Shown piece after piece: positions 25,546-37,439 of a DNA stretch of 64,000 nt; positions within the stretch are counted from its first letter, which is position 1; the number at the start of each line of letters is the position of its first letter. The DNA lies in the NCBI RefSeq assembly GCF_040412425.1, contig NC_089755.1:57216798-57280797 (forward strand), given 5' to 3'. The position numbers and the translations under genes are program-made. The DNA comes from Macrobrachium rosenbergii. Its lineage: Eukaryota > Arthropoda > Malacostraca > Decapoda > Palaemonidae. The notes under the pieces are model-generated. The model was not told the DNA's origin and did not search any database. It saw nothing but the letters and a program-made list of their open reading frames with translations.

Positions 25546-26484
25546 TTGCAAATCAAGATTCCGTGTAGTGGACCGTCTATCCGTGTGGGAGGTAGAAGAT
25601 TCCGATCTTACAGCTCTACAGGTTCAGGTCCAATACTCTGCATTTTAATGCGCATTGTCTGAAGACAATAATTTCGCTCTTTGCAGATGGTAAACAAGGG
25701 GGATTTTCTGTCTATTTGTCTTAATGCAACAGAATCCTGTGTCCTGCTGTGCTGACTTTGGCGACTTCTGCGAAGATTACAGCATAAGGGATTTACTGTT
25801 CGTTTGTCTTAATGCAACAGAATTCCGTATCCTGCTGTAATGACTTTGGTGACTTCTGCGAACATTCCAAAGCAATGTATGTAGAATGACAAAGCCTTAT
25901 TACGAGTATCAGCTGTCATCTAAAGACATTTATTCTTCATACAGAGATGTTCACTGAATTACTATTGAATTTATATCAAGCGTTTCAAAGAATAATAACT
26001 CTGGAATATTAATTTAGTGGCTTCATTGTCGACGTAGGAGTGTTAGTTATTTACCATTCTTTAACATCATTCTTTGCTGAACTGATACTGCAAGTAACGT
26101 GATCTTGTAGCAAATGTTTTAAGACGAAATATTACTTCAGGGTAGTTTTCAAAGCGCACGATACAGTCAATAAATACTTCACAAGACGTAATTTTGAATA
26201 ACGAAAGTGACACCCTTGCAAAATGCATTTATGATGACAACATATGATGAAAATGTTAATCAAAACAGTCACTGCGAATCAAAGATTACTTTCCATATAA
26301 AAAACCTTTCACTCGGTGAGGCATTTCTGAATTGGCAACAAGGAGGCCTAAAAATTAAGGAGGAAAAAAAAAACCGAGGCCTGTTCATTCCCCAGACACC
26401 CGCTTAAGTCTTCTGGAAACACGTCCGGACTTTCTCTATGAGATAATCTTTTAGCAATGCGAACTCCGGGACGGCCCGGGGAGG

Positions 26485-26652
26485 AGAAGGTAAGGAGGAG
26501 GAGGAGGAGGAGGAGGAGGAGGAGGAGGAGGAGGAAACGGAGGAAGGAGGAGGAAACGGAGGAAGGAGGAGGAGGAAAAGCAGTAGGAATATGAAAGGGA
26601 AAGAGGGACATCGCCTCGAAGTGAAGGGTTCTCGAACAGTCGGTATATAAAT
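26485..26652 (+). promoter_or_regulatory. Promoter region: GGA-rich tract and TATA box
   Basis: A (GGA)n-rich polypurine tract (about 26489-26578) precedes TATATAAATA (26644-26653), and the ATG lies about 110 bp further on. The same order is found, on the - strand, upstream of the four genes in the tandem units. Confidence 0.6.
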
Positions 26653-26763
26653 AGACACGGGCTGGCCATTGTCATCACACAACGCCGTCTTCAGCCACTG
26701 CAAAAGGAGCCGTTCCAAAGGGAAATCCCGACTAATACTACTACGACCAATAATACTAGTACA

Positions 26764-27225
26764 ATGAAGCAAACGGTGCTGGTGAGTACAGTGACTATTC
26801 GAGATTTAAGTGTCTACAATTATTATCATTACTAAAACTGCGTTTACAGTCTTGCTGGCAGTTATTGAGTGAACGGAAACCAAACAGAAAATTTGTTCGT
26901 GTAATGGACGCTCGATGCGATACTAGACTTCCAGTTCTTTTGTCTATGACGTATATTTCCTCGTAAAAGAAATTTTATATTTTCGTAAATAATATACAGT
27001 TAGCAAATAGGAGATCTTGGAAATTCTGAAGAGTAGTATATGTCTTACAGTGTGAAGACTTACGAGCTGACAGAAATATTTAATATTTGGAATCCCGCTT
27101 GTGCAAATTCTTGTTAGAATTTGGTTTGGAGAAAACACACATGCATACGAGCACATATTAATTCAATTTAACTTCGTTTGTTTGTACACACACACTCTCT
27201 CTCTCCAGAAACGCTGCCGCAGCCA

Positions 27226-27258
<33 letters not shown>

Positions 27259-28719
27259 TATTATTATTATTATTATTATATATTACTTTTGCTTCGCTTT
27301 TCCACTGCTCAAGAGTCGTACATGGAACAATGGATGAAAGGGTTGACCATAACAGTACGAATTTTAAGAAATGAAGCACAGTATTTTAACTTTCGAAGAA
27401 GACTCACGCAATTATTATGATGGTTATTTAGTACCCGATTGTAATGTTCTGTAATTCAGTATAATTCTTTGCATATGGTGAGAATTTCGTTTTAAAACTA
27501 TCTGTAGATAAACCTTTCTTCCTTTTTCTTTGAAACTGTTATCCAACTGGTTCAGTTTATTGATTTTACTAGAATATTTTGTTTCCATGTGCCCTCTTGA
27601 TCTCCAGATTCCTCGCTTTCACCAAATGTATCCTTAGAGTGTAAATGCTAGCGAATGTTAACACCACTGTGTTATTCCTATTTGCAGATACTTGTATCTC
27701 TGCTGGTGGCAGCAGAATCGTCCACGCTGCAAGGCTACAGTCTGCCTAGTCACGGCACTTCTGGTGGATCATTGAGCTTTGGTACAGGAGGAGGGTCCTT
27801 TGGTTCCTCAGGAATAGGAACTGGTGGTGGATCCTTTGTTTCGTCTGGGGGAAGTTCTGGAGGAGGTTTTGCATCGTCCGGCTTTGGCAGTGGTGGAGGC
27901 TTCAGCAGTGGAGGTTTTTCAAGTGGAGGTGTTACCAGTGGAGGCTTTTCCAGTGGAGGGTTCTCGAGTGGAGGCTTCTCCAGTGGAGGCTTTTCCAGTG
28001 GAGGCTTCTCCAGTGGTGGAGGAGGAGGTTTCGGATCCTCCGGTTTTGGGAGTGGTGGATCCTTTGGTGGATCCTTCTCAGGCCATGGATCCATCTCTTG
28101 TGGGGATGGACAGGTCGCTCATGGAGGAAGCTGCGTAACTCCCCAAGTGGAACGCAATGTCTACGTCTACAGTGTCCCAGCACAGCACCGACCTGTCGGC
28201 CCTCGTCCTAACATCCCAGCACCAAAGGTCGAACACAACATCGTCTTCGTGCGTCTTCCTGAGGGCGCTGCAGGACAGGAGCCTATTGTGATTCCTCCAC
28301 CCCAGCAGAAGAATGTCGTCTATGTCCTCAACAAGGCAACTGCAGCAGGTGGACAGAAGGTCATCCAAGTTCCAGCACCACCCAAGAGCCAGCCTGAGGT
28401 CTACTTCGTCAACGTCGGCGACGGCCAGAACCCAACTCTTCCAGGAGGCGTTGATCTTCAGAGTGCCCTCAGTGGCGCTGTCCACCAGGGAGTCGGTCAG
28501 GTCATTGGTGGTGGATCAGGAGGAGGGTTTGGCGGAGGCATCTCTGGCGGTATTTCTGGAAGCGTCGGTGGTGGTTTTGGAGGGTCAGTCGGAGGTGGAA
28601 GCATTTCCGGAGATTTTGGTGGCTCTGTCATCGGCGGAGACTTCGGAACTACCGGTGGCAGTGTTATCTCCGGTGGTGTTGTTTCCTCTACCCCAAGTGG
28701 TCTGTACACCCCTCCTTAA
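26764..28719 (+). CDS. DUF243/Tweedle-type cuticle protein (inverted copy)
   Basis: Exon 1 is 26764-26781 (MKQTVL, donor GTGAGT at 26782); the intron is 906 bp and ends TTTGCAG; exon 2 is 27688-28719, stop TAA 28717-28719. Product about 349 residues: signal peptide (ILVSLLVAAESS), Gly/Ser-rich segment with a run of FSSGG pentapeptides at about residues 85-120, the module CGDGQVAHGGSC, DUF243 (RNVYVYSVPAQ, HNIVFVRLPEG, NVVYVLNKA, PEVYFVNVGD), and a Gly-rich tail ending SGLYTPP. The in-frame TTG/ATG codons upstream of 27688 are intronic. This gene faces the four - strand relatives across the palindrome centre. Role as a secreted cuticle protein is from the family. Confidence 0.9.
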
Positions 28720-28784
28720 ACGAGTCTTATTTGACTCCTTTAATACTCAACTGAATTGTCTCTCTCACTGATGCTTGTTTGTTG

Positions 28785-28790
28785 ATTAAA
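28785..28790 (+). terminator. Poly(A) signal ATTAAA
   Basis: ATTAAA 66 bp past the stop codon, at the position where the relatives at 38895 and 51957 have the same hexamer. Confidence 0.55.
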
Positions 28791-28799
28791 ATTCTGTTT

Positions 28800-29305
28800 G
28801 AGGGCCTAAATACTACGCCTGTTGCTAAAAATGAGATAATAATATATATGGTTAAAGCTGTTGATCTTTATCTAATATAATATACATCAAAAAGATTCTT
28901 TTAATTTCCTGTTTCATTGTTCCTTTACAACTGAATATATCTCTTCCTTCTTTGGGCACTACTTCTAATTCTCCCTTATAGTTTCCTTACCTTTACGGCT
29001 TCTATTTCTTATATTTTACGGTAAAGTCATAAAGACACCAAAGGTATAATAAAAATAATAAAAGGACCAACTTGATGATTCACCATTCTGCCTGACTTTT
29101 TAGATAAAAGTGAATCACCATCTGGGATTGTGGAGATAAATGAAGATGTAGATAAACATATAGATACACGAATAAATGACTAGTAAATAGATAAAGAAGT
29201 AAATAAGTAGATAAGTAAATACATTAATGGGTAATTAATCACGACTGATCAGTAACAGGGAAGAATTGGCATCTTGCTGAACAATTTAATGGAATGCACA
29301 GGCAT
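28800..29305. other. 3' flank, no gene
   Basis: Reverse-complement counterpart of about 31740-32270 in unit 1. It holds degenerate tetranucleotide sequence (TAGATAAATA-like, about 29130-29230) and nothing coding. Confidence 0.6.
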
Positions 29306-30190
29306 GGTTGCTTACAAGTAAGATTACTTAGAAGTATGATTACTTACCAGTATGATTACTTGTAAGTATGTTAACTTAGAGGCATGAGTACTTACCAGTA
29401 TGATTACTTACAAGTATGATTACTTACAAGGGTGATTACTTAGGAGTATGATTGCTTACAAGTATGGTTGCTTAGAAGTATTATTAATTACCAGTATGAT
29501 TACTTATAAGTATGTTAACTTAGAAGTATGATTACTTACAAGTATGATTACTTACAATTGTGATTACTTACCAGTATAATTACTTGCCAGTATGATTACT
29601 TATAAGTAGGATTACTTAGAAGTATGATTACTTATCAGTATGATTACTTGCCAGTACGATTACTTACAAGGGTGATTACTTACGAGTGTGATTACCTACA
29701 AGTATGGTTACTTAGAAGTATGATTACTTACCAGTATGATTACTTATAAGTATGTTAACTTAGAAGTATGATTACTTACCAGCATGATTGCTTACAAGTG
29801 TGATTACTTACCAGTATAATTACTTGCCAGTATGATTGCTTGCCAGTATGATTGTTTATAAGTATGTTTACTTAGAAGTATGGTTACTTACAAGTATGAT
29901 TACTTACAAATGCGATTACTTACAAGCATGATTACTTACAAGTATGATTACTTACAAGTATGATTACTTACCAGCATGCTTACTTACAAGTGTGATTACT
30001 TACAAGTATCATTACTTACAAGCGTGATTACTTACAAGCGTGATTACTTACCAGCATGCTTACTCACAAGTGTGATTTCTTATGTGATTACTTACAAGTG
30101 TGATTACTTACAAGTGTGATTACTTATAAGTATGATTACTTACAAGTGTGATTACTTATAAGTATGATTACTTACAAGTGTGATTACTTA
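29306..30190 (-). repeat. 16-bp minisatellite array (inverted arm)
   Basis: About 54 units of a 16-bp repeat, consensus AAGTAATCATACTTGT when read on the - strand, with variable last positions (TTGT, TTCT, TGGT, TGGC). Equivalent arrays lie in all four tandem units on the + strand. Confidence 0.92.
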
Positions 30191-30419
30191 GGAGAGAGAA
30201 GCAGTCAGGCAAAATTCCTATTCCATGGCATCTGTAAAAGAAAGTGTCAAGTAAATAGTGATGACGAATCTTCAGTAAATATAATAATTTCACTCTCCCG
30301 TCACAATGACTAAACATTAATATATCACTTCTAAACGCTTGAAAAAAAATTGTTTTAACCTCTGGCCCGCCACACAAGTCCAAAAGAATTTGGAACCTGA
30401 GAGCAACTGCACTCAAGGA

Positions 30420-30535
30420 ATTACTTGGGCAAGCTAACTGCTTGCATACCAGCGAGTTTTCCCCAACTTCCCGACTCAGTTGGGGAAAACTCGCTGGTAC
30501 GAAAGCAGTTTGCTTGACCAGGTAATTCCTTGGGT
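30420..30535. repeat. Palindrome centre
   Basis: The left arm ends ...GTTTTCCCCAAC at 30467 and the right arm starts GTTGGGGAAAAC at 30479, leaving an 11-bp spacer. Near the centre the arms have a few mismatches (for example GCATACCAGCG against CGCTGGTACGA). Confidence 0.9.
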
Positions 30536-30572
30536 GCAGTTGCTCTCAGGTTCCAACTTCTTTTAGACTTGT

Positions 30573-30672
30573 GTGGACTAGTGGGCAGCGCCTTTGCCTT
30601 TCAATTGAAAGACCTGGGTTCGATCCTGATGTGAGTCAGAAATTTATTTCTGTACCACACGTGATTGTGTTG
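30573..30672 (+). mobile_element. tRNA-derived SINE-like element, unit 1
   Basis: A-box-like GGACTAGTGGGCAGCG followed by B box GGGTTCGATCC (about 30616-30626) at tRNA spacing, then a short non-tRNA tail leading into (AT)n at about 30680-30745. The copy is absent from the inverted arm. Confidence 0.65.
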
Positions 30673-30678
30673 ATTATT

Positions 30679-30750
<72 letters not shown>

Positions 30751-30795
30751 TACATATATATATATAATCTGTATCTATCTATCTATTTATCCATC

Positions 30796-30829
<34 letters not shown>

Positions 30830-30899
30830 CAGTATATATCATTATTTACATGACACTTTCTTTTACAGATGCCATGGAGTAGGAATTTTGTCTGGCTAC

Positions 30900-31738
30900 T
30901 ACTCTCGTAAGTAATCATACTTGTAAGTAATCATACTTGTAAGTAATCATACTTGTAATTAATCATAGTGGCAAGTAATCATACTTGTAATTAATCATAG
31001 TGGCAAGTAATCACACTTGTAAGTAATCGTATTGGCAAGTAATCATACTGACAAGTAATCATACTTCTAGGTAAACATACTTATAAGTGATCATACCGGC
31101 AAGTAATCATACTGGTAAGTAATCACACTTGTAAGTAATCATACTTGTAAGTAATCATACTTTTAAGTAATAGTACTTGTAAGTAATCATACTTCTAAGT
31201 AATCATACTTCTAAGTAAACGAACTCATAAGTAATCATACTGGCAAGCAATCATACTGGTAAGCAATCACATTTGTAAGTAATCAAACTTGTAGGTAATC
31301 ATATTTGTAAGTAATCATACTTCTAAGTTAACATACTAATAAGTAATCACACTGGAAAGTAATCATACTTCTAAATAACCATACTTATAAGTAATCATAC
31401 TGGCAAGTAATGATACTGGTAAGTAATCACACTTGTAAGTAATCATACTTGTAAGAAATCGTAATTCTAAGTTAACATACTTATAAGTAATCACACTGGT
31501 AAGTAATCATACTTCTAAGTAACCATACTTGTAAGTAATCACACTTGTAAGTAATCACACTTGCCAGTAATCATACCCAAGTAATCATACAGGTAATTAA
31601 TAATACTTCTAAGTTAACATACTGGCAAGTAATCATACTGGTAAGTAATCATACTTCTAAGTTAAAACATACTGGCAAGTAATCATACTGGTAAGTAATC
31701 CTACTTCTAAGTAGTCATACTTATAAGCAACCATGCCT
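30900..31738 (+). repeat. 16-bp minisatellite array, unit 1
   Basis: About 52 units of AAGTAATCATACTTGT with recurring variant units such as AAGTTAACATACTTAT. The same ordered series of variants appears in the other units, so the arrays were copied with the larger segment. Confidence 0.92.
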
Positions 31739-32335
31739 GTGTATTCCATTAAATTGTTCAGCAAGATGCCAATTCTTCCCTGTTACTGATCAGTCGTGAT
31801 TAATTATCTATTTATCTATTTACTTATCTGCTTATTTACTTAATTATCTATTTATTAGTTATTCATTCATTTATTTATCTGTTTATCTCTATGTTCATTT
31901 ATCCCCACAATACCAGATAGTGATTCACTGTCATCTAAAAGGTTTTAAGCAGAATGGTGAATCATCAAGTTGGTCTTTTTATTATATTTATTATACCTTT
32001 GGTGTCTTTATGACTTTACCGGAAGAATATAAACGATAGAAGCCATAAAGGTAAGGAAACTATAAGGGAGAATTAGGAGAAGTGTACAAAGAAGGAAGGG
32101 ATATATTCAGTTGTAAAAGAACAATGAAATAGGAAATTAAGAGACTCTTTTTGATGTATATTATATTAGATAAAGATCAACAGCTTTAACCATATATATT
32201 ATTATTTCATTTTTAGCAACAGGCGTAGTATTTAGGCCTTCAAACAGAATTTCAATCAACAAACAAACATCAGTGAGAGAGACAAAATGGGTCAGTTTTC
32301 AGTTGAGTATTAAAGGAGTCAAATAATACTCTCGT

Positions 32336-34263
32336 TTAAGGAGGGGTGTACAGACCACTTGGGGTAGAGGAAACAACACCACCGGAGATAACACTGCCAC
32401 CGGAAGTTCCAAAGCTTCCACCGCTGACAGAGCCTCCAAATCCTCCGGAAATGCTTCCACCTCCGACTGACCCTCCAAAACCACCACCAACGCTTCCAGG
32501 AATACCGCCAGAGCTGCCTCCAGCAAACGCTCCTCCTGATCCTCCACCAATGACCTGACCGACTCCCTGGTGGACAGCGCTGCTGAGGGCACTCTGAAGA
32601 TCAACGCCTCCTGGAAGAGTTGGGTTCTGGCCGTCGCCGACGTTGACGAAGTAGACTTCAGGCTGGCTCTTGGGTGGTGCTGGAACTTGGATGACCTTCT
32701 GTCCACCTGCTGCAGTTGCCTTGTTGAGGACATAGACGACGTTCTTCTGCTGGGGTGGAGGAACCACAATAGGGTCCTGTCCTACACCGCCCTCTGGAAG
32801 ACGCACGAAGACGATGTTGTGTTCGACCTTAGGTGCTGGGATGTTAGGACGAGGGCCAGCAGATTGGGGCTGTGCTGGGACATTGTAGACGTAGACATTG
32901 CGTTCCACTTGGGGAGTTACGCAGCTTCCTCCATGAGCGACCTGTCCATCCCCACAAGAGATGGATCCATGGCCTGAGAAGGATCCACCAAAGGATCCAC
33001 CACTCCCAAAACCGGAGGATCCGAAACCTCCTCCTCCACCGCTGGAGAAGCCTCCACTGGAAGAGCCTCCACTGGAGAAGCCTCCACTGAGAACCCTCCA
33101 CTGGAAAAGCCTCCACTGGTAACACCTCCACTTGAAAACCTCCACTGCTGAAGCCTCCACCACTGCCAAAGCCGGACGATACAAAACCTCCTCCAGTACT
33201 TCCTCCAGACGAAACAAAGGATCCACCACCAGTTCCTACTCCTGAGGAACCAAAGGACCCTCCTCCTGTACCAAAGCTCAATGATCCACCAGAAGTGCCG
33301 CGACCAGGCAGACTGTAGCCTTGCAGCGTGGACGATTCTGCTGCCACCAGCAGAGATACAAGTATCTGTAAACACGAATAACACAGTGGTGTTAAGATTC
33401 ACTAGCACTTGCACTTTAAGGATGCATCTGGTGAAAGTGAGGAATCTAGAGATAAAGAGGGCACTTTGAAACAAAATATTCTAGTAAAATCAATAAACTG
33501 AACCAGTTGGATAACTGTTTCAAAGCAAAAGGATGAAGCTGTTATCTAGAGATAGTTTTAAAACGAAATTCCCACCATATGCAAATAATTAGAGAGAATT
33601 ACAGAGTGTTACAATATGGATACTACATAACCATCATAATAATTGCTTGAGACTTCTTCGAAAGATAAAATACAGTGCTTCATTTCTTAAAAATCGTACT
33701 GTTGTGGTAAACCCTTTCATCTATTGCTCCATGTACGATTCTTGAGCGGTGGAAAAGAGGAGCAATAATAATAATAATAATAATATTGCCAAATAACAAG
33801 AAATTGGAGGCGGCAGTGTTTCTGGAGAGAGAGAGTGTGTGTGTACAAACAAACGAAGTTAAATTGATTTAATATGTGCTTGTATGCTTGTGTATTTTCT
33901 CCAAACCAAATTCTAACAAGAATTTGCACAAGCGGGATTCGAAATACTAAATAATTTTGTCAGCTCGTAAGTCTTCACACTGTAAGACATATATTACGCT
34001 CCAGAATTTCCAAGCTGTCATATTTGCTAATAGTATATTATTTCCGGAAATATAAAATTTCTTTTGCGAGGAAATATACGTCATAGCCAAAAGAGCTGGA
34101 AGTCTAGTATCACATCGAGTGTCCATTACACGAACAAATTTTCTGTTTGGTTTCCGTTCATTCAGTAACTGCCAGCAAGACTAAACGCAGTTTTAGTAAT
34201 GATAATAATTATCGACACTTAGTCTCGAAGAGTCACTGTACTCACCAGCACCGTTTGCTTCAT
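32336..34263 (-). pseudogene. DUF243 cuticle protein gene, frameshifted (unit 1)
   Basis: Exon 1 is 34246-34263 (MKQTVL, GTGAGT donor); the 880-bp intron ends TTTACAG; exon 2 runs from 33365 to the stop at 32336-32338. Compared with the intact gene at 38895-40826, one A is missing from the run at 33135-33138 and one C near 33089, both within the FSSGG-coding repeats. The frame is lost after about residue 82 and would continue as about 95 unrelated Trp/Arg/Leu-rich residues to a stop at 32844. The second loss does not restore the frame. The cysteine module and DUF243 remain readable in another frame. The ATTAAA hexamer seen in intact copies is changed to ATTGAAA. Sequencing error in one homopolymer could explain one loss but not easily both. 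Confidence 0.82.
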
Positions 34264-34371
34264 TGTAGTACTATTGGTCGAAGTAGTATAAGTCGGGATT
34301 TCCCTTTGGAACGGCTCCTTTCGCAGTGGCTGAAGATGGAGTTGTGTGATGACACTGGCCAGTCCACTGTC

Positions 34372-34510
34372 TATTTATATACCCAATGTTCCAGGACCCT
34401 TCACTTCGAGGGGATGTCCCTCTTTCCCTTTCATAGTACTACTACTTTTCCTCCTCCTCCTTCCTCCGTATCCTCCTCCTCCTCCTCTTTACCTTCCTCC
34501 TCCCTGGGTA
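34372..34510 (-). promoter_or_regulatory. Promoter region: TATA box and GGA-rich tract, unit 1
   Basis: TATATAAATA (+ strand TATTTATATA, 34372-34381), then GGA-rich sequence on the sense strand at about 34442-34505. The promoter looks undamaged although the gene is frameshifted. Confidence 0.6.
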
Positions 34511-34514
34511 CTAG

Positions 34515-35335
34515 TAGTGTTCGCATTGCTGAAAGATTGTCTCGTAGAGAAAGTCTGAACGAGTTTTCAGAAGACGTAAAGAGAATGAGCAGGCTTCGGT
34601 TTTTTCCTCGTTAATTTTTAGTGCTCCTTGTTGCCATCTGGAAATGCCTCATCGAGTGAAAGTTTTTTTTAATATGGAAAGTTATCTTTGATTCGCAGTG
34701 ACTGTTTGATTAACGTTTTCATCAAATGTTGTCATCATCAATGCGTTTTGCAAGGATATCACTTTCGTTATTCAAAATTACGTCTTGTGAAGTATTTATT
34801 TAGTGCATCTTGTGCTTTGAAAACTCCCCTGGAGTAATATTACGTCTCAAAACATTTGCTACAAGATCACGTTATTTGCAATATCATTTCAACAAAGAAC
34901 GATGTTAAAGAATGGTAAATAACCAACACTTCTACGTCGACAATGAAGCCACTAAATTAATATTCCAGAGTTATTATTCTTTGAAACGCTTGATATAAAT
35001 TCAATAGTAATTCGGTGAACATCTCTGTATGAGAAATGAATGCCTTTAGGTAACAGCTGGTACTCGTAATAAGGCTTCGTCATTCTACATACATTGCTTT
35101 GGAATCTTTGCAGAAGTCGCCAAAGTCAGCACAGCAGGATACAGAATTAAGTTGCATTGAGACAAATAGACAGAAAATCCCCCTTGTTTCTTATCTGCAA
35201 AGAGCGAAATTATTGTCTTCAGACAATACGCATTAAAGTGCAGAGTATTGGACCTGGACCTGTAGAGTTGTAAGAACGGAATCTTCTACCTCCCTCACGG
35301 ATAGACGTTCCACTACACGGAGTCTTGATTTGCAA

Positions 35336-35422
<87 letters not shown>

Positions 35423-35502
35423 TATTATTATTATTATTATTATTGTTATCGACTTATTTCAAGGAATTCCTGAAAGAGGCAGGTTCTATCTGAGCTGAGC
35501 AC

Positions 35503-35557
<55 letters not shown>

Positions 35558-36150
35558 CTAACAATCTGATGATGAATCTTTAAAAGAGCTTAGTTGTCTC
35601 ACCATGAAGTCAATAGAAAGAACAAATAACTCAATAGAGAGATTTATTTGTTCAATAAAAGAAGCAAACAGGAAATGTTTATAGAGATTAATTCTTCTTC
35701 TTCTTCACCAGATTCTCTATGCAAAGGGGTCGATTGCTTTGATGTGTCTTCTGCAGCCTTCCTATTGAAAGCGTCTTCAGCAACTTAACCCTTCTTTCCC
35801 AAATCCTCCGTCACTTTATCACTGAATCTAATCCTTTCCCTCCCATCTTTTGACCTTCTGCATCCTACAGGTACTATCTACGCCTTCTATACTCCTTCCT
35901 CGTCCTTACCACTATCCCAATCTATCCTCTCGCGGGTAATGTCTCCAGCATCTACCTTAGATCTTTATTTTCAGTTTATTTGGAATCCTTTAGTCCAGCG
36001 CTGTCTCTGCCACCTCCCTTTATTTCCAACAAGCTGTTCTTTCATCCTACATTCAACCTTCCAGCTCGCTGGACGCCGTTAAACCTCAGTTTTACCCAAA
36101 TTTACCTTCAATACTACCCCTTTCGAGAGATTTCCACCACTCTCTTACCT
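34515..36150. other. Upstream flank of unit 1, no gene
   Basis: Sequence shared by all units. It includes the AAT and GA microsatellites and a pyrimidine-rich segment at about 35700-36160. The open frame at 35980-36189 recurs in every unit but has no recognisable domain and lies next to the reverse-oriented LINE fragment. Confidence 0.55.
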
Positions 36151-36179
36151 TCCCTACCCTTCTTTGCAATATATAACAA

Positions 36180-36505
36180 TTCCCAATAGATTTTCATTCC
36201 TATTCCCTTCACTCAATGCCTTCATGATCAGTGCAGACAAAAATGGGCTAGGCCTAAGTGCCGATCTTCAATGTAAACCAACTTTAACTTCCAACATTTA
36301 CATCCATTTGAACCGACCTAACCAATTTTTCTGTCACTTTCCTCTTTCTCAAGCACCAAACCACTGCCTTTTTTGGTATCCTATCAAATGCGTTCTGTAG
36401 GCCTATAAGAGGATGGTAGTTTCCGATTAGCTTTCAGCCTCTTTGCTTGTAATTGTCTCATTACAAAGACAGCATCAACTGTTGCTTTTGCTGCAATGAA
36501 ACCGT
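36180..36505 (-). mobile_element. Degenerate LINE reverse-transcriptase fragment, unit 1
   Basis: Reading the - strand across frame changes gives conserved non-LTR reverse-transcriptase blocks in order: a KATVDAVFVMRQLQ-like segment, AFDRIPKKAVVWCLRK, VTEKLVRSVQMDVN, and SALRPSPFLSALIMKALSEG. Stops and shifts interrupt them, so it is a dead fragment. The match is by motif recognition (AFDRVP..VVW..L and LSP.LF blocks). Confidence 0.7.
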
Positions 36506-36639
36506 ATACTGCTGTGCACAGATCTTCACAATCACCCTACTCTCTCATCCAGTAGTCTTTAAAAAAAAAAAGTTATGTTTGTCTGCTGCCGCCACAATCA
36601 CACTCCGTAATACCTTCCATCTAATTACGTATTCTGGGA

Positions 36640-36967
36640 CATTTTTCTGACTGACCGGGACGGCCAGGACAAGGCCTCAAATCCGGGACGAATCCAGGCC
36701 AAACCGGGATGTATGGTAACCCAAATCATATGTAATGTCCTAGTACAGAAATAGCAATGCACTGTAATAAATTTGCTACTTGTATTAAAAAGATATTATT
36801 ATAACTATTTCTGTTAAACAAGTTAGATTATGGAGTGTTTTGGCCTGATGATCAGGTGTTGTTTGTATAAGGGCGTAGGTTGGAAGATGCTAAAACATAC
36901 CGTCACTCAAGAACGACGTCGCGACCCCCAGAAAAACGACTGGCGACCCCCAGGTTGAAAACCTCTG
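36640..36967. mobile_element. hAT-like transposon ends, unit 1
   Basis: CCGGGACGGCCAGGAC...CCGGGATGTATGGTAACCC (36655-36723) resembles a hAT-type end (GGGTTACCATACATCC on the other strand), and GGCGACCCCCAGGTTGAAAACCTCTG (ending 36967) resembles a second hAT-type end (CAGAGGTTTTCAACCTGGGGGTCGC). They may come from two different non-autonomous elements; no transposase is present. Confidence 0.4.
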
Positions 36968-37074
36968 ACTTATATACGCAGTTGGGGAAAACTCGCTGGC
37001 ATGCAAGCAGTTAGCTTGCCCAGGTAATTCCTTGGGTGCAGCTGCTCCCAGGTTCCAACTTCTTTTAGACTTGT

Positions 37075-37168
37075 GTGGACTAGTGGGCAGCGCCCTTGCC
37101 TTTCAATTGAAAGATCTGGGTTCGATCCTGATGTGAGTCAGAAATTTATTTGTGTTCCACACGTGATT
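37075..37168 (+). mobile_element. tRNA-derived SINE-like element, unit 2
   Basis: Same A-box/B-box pair as in unit 1 (GGGTTCGATCC about 37118-37128). Confidence 0.65.
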
Positions 37169-37174
37169 TTGTTG

Positions 37175-37352
<178 letters not shown>

Positions 37353-37439
37353 GTCTCTATGTATATATATATATATTATTTACATGACACTTTCTTTTAT
37401 AGATGCCATGGAGTAGGAATTCTGTCTGGCTACTACTCT

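Larger units (their letters stand above)
30479..36980 (+). repeat. Amplicon unit 1 (6.50 kb)
   Basis: First of four head-to-tail units, delimited by GTTGGGGAAAACTCG at its start and TATATACGCA at its end. Order: SINE, (AT)n, 16-bp minisatellite (30903-31735), - strand cuticle gene (broken here), upstream flank, (AAT)n about 35338-35445, (GA)n about 35507-35554, LINE fragment, hAT-like ends. Confidence 0.92.

Noticed and set aside
29306..31738. CRISPR-like array
   Set aside because: The 16-bp units are contiguous with no unique spacers and belong to a eukaryotic minisatellite.
35980..36189. Conserved 69-codon frame present in all four amplicon units
   Set aside because: Its conservation only reflects segmental duplication; composition is Pro/Leu/Phe-rich pyrimidine DNA next to a reverse-oriented LINE relic.
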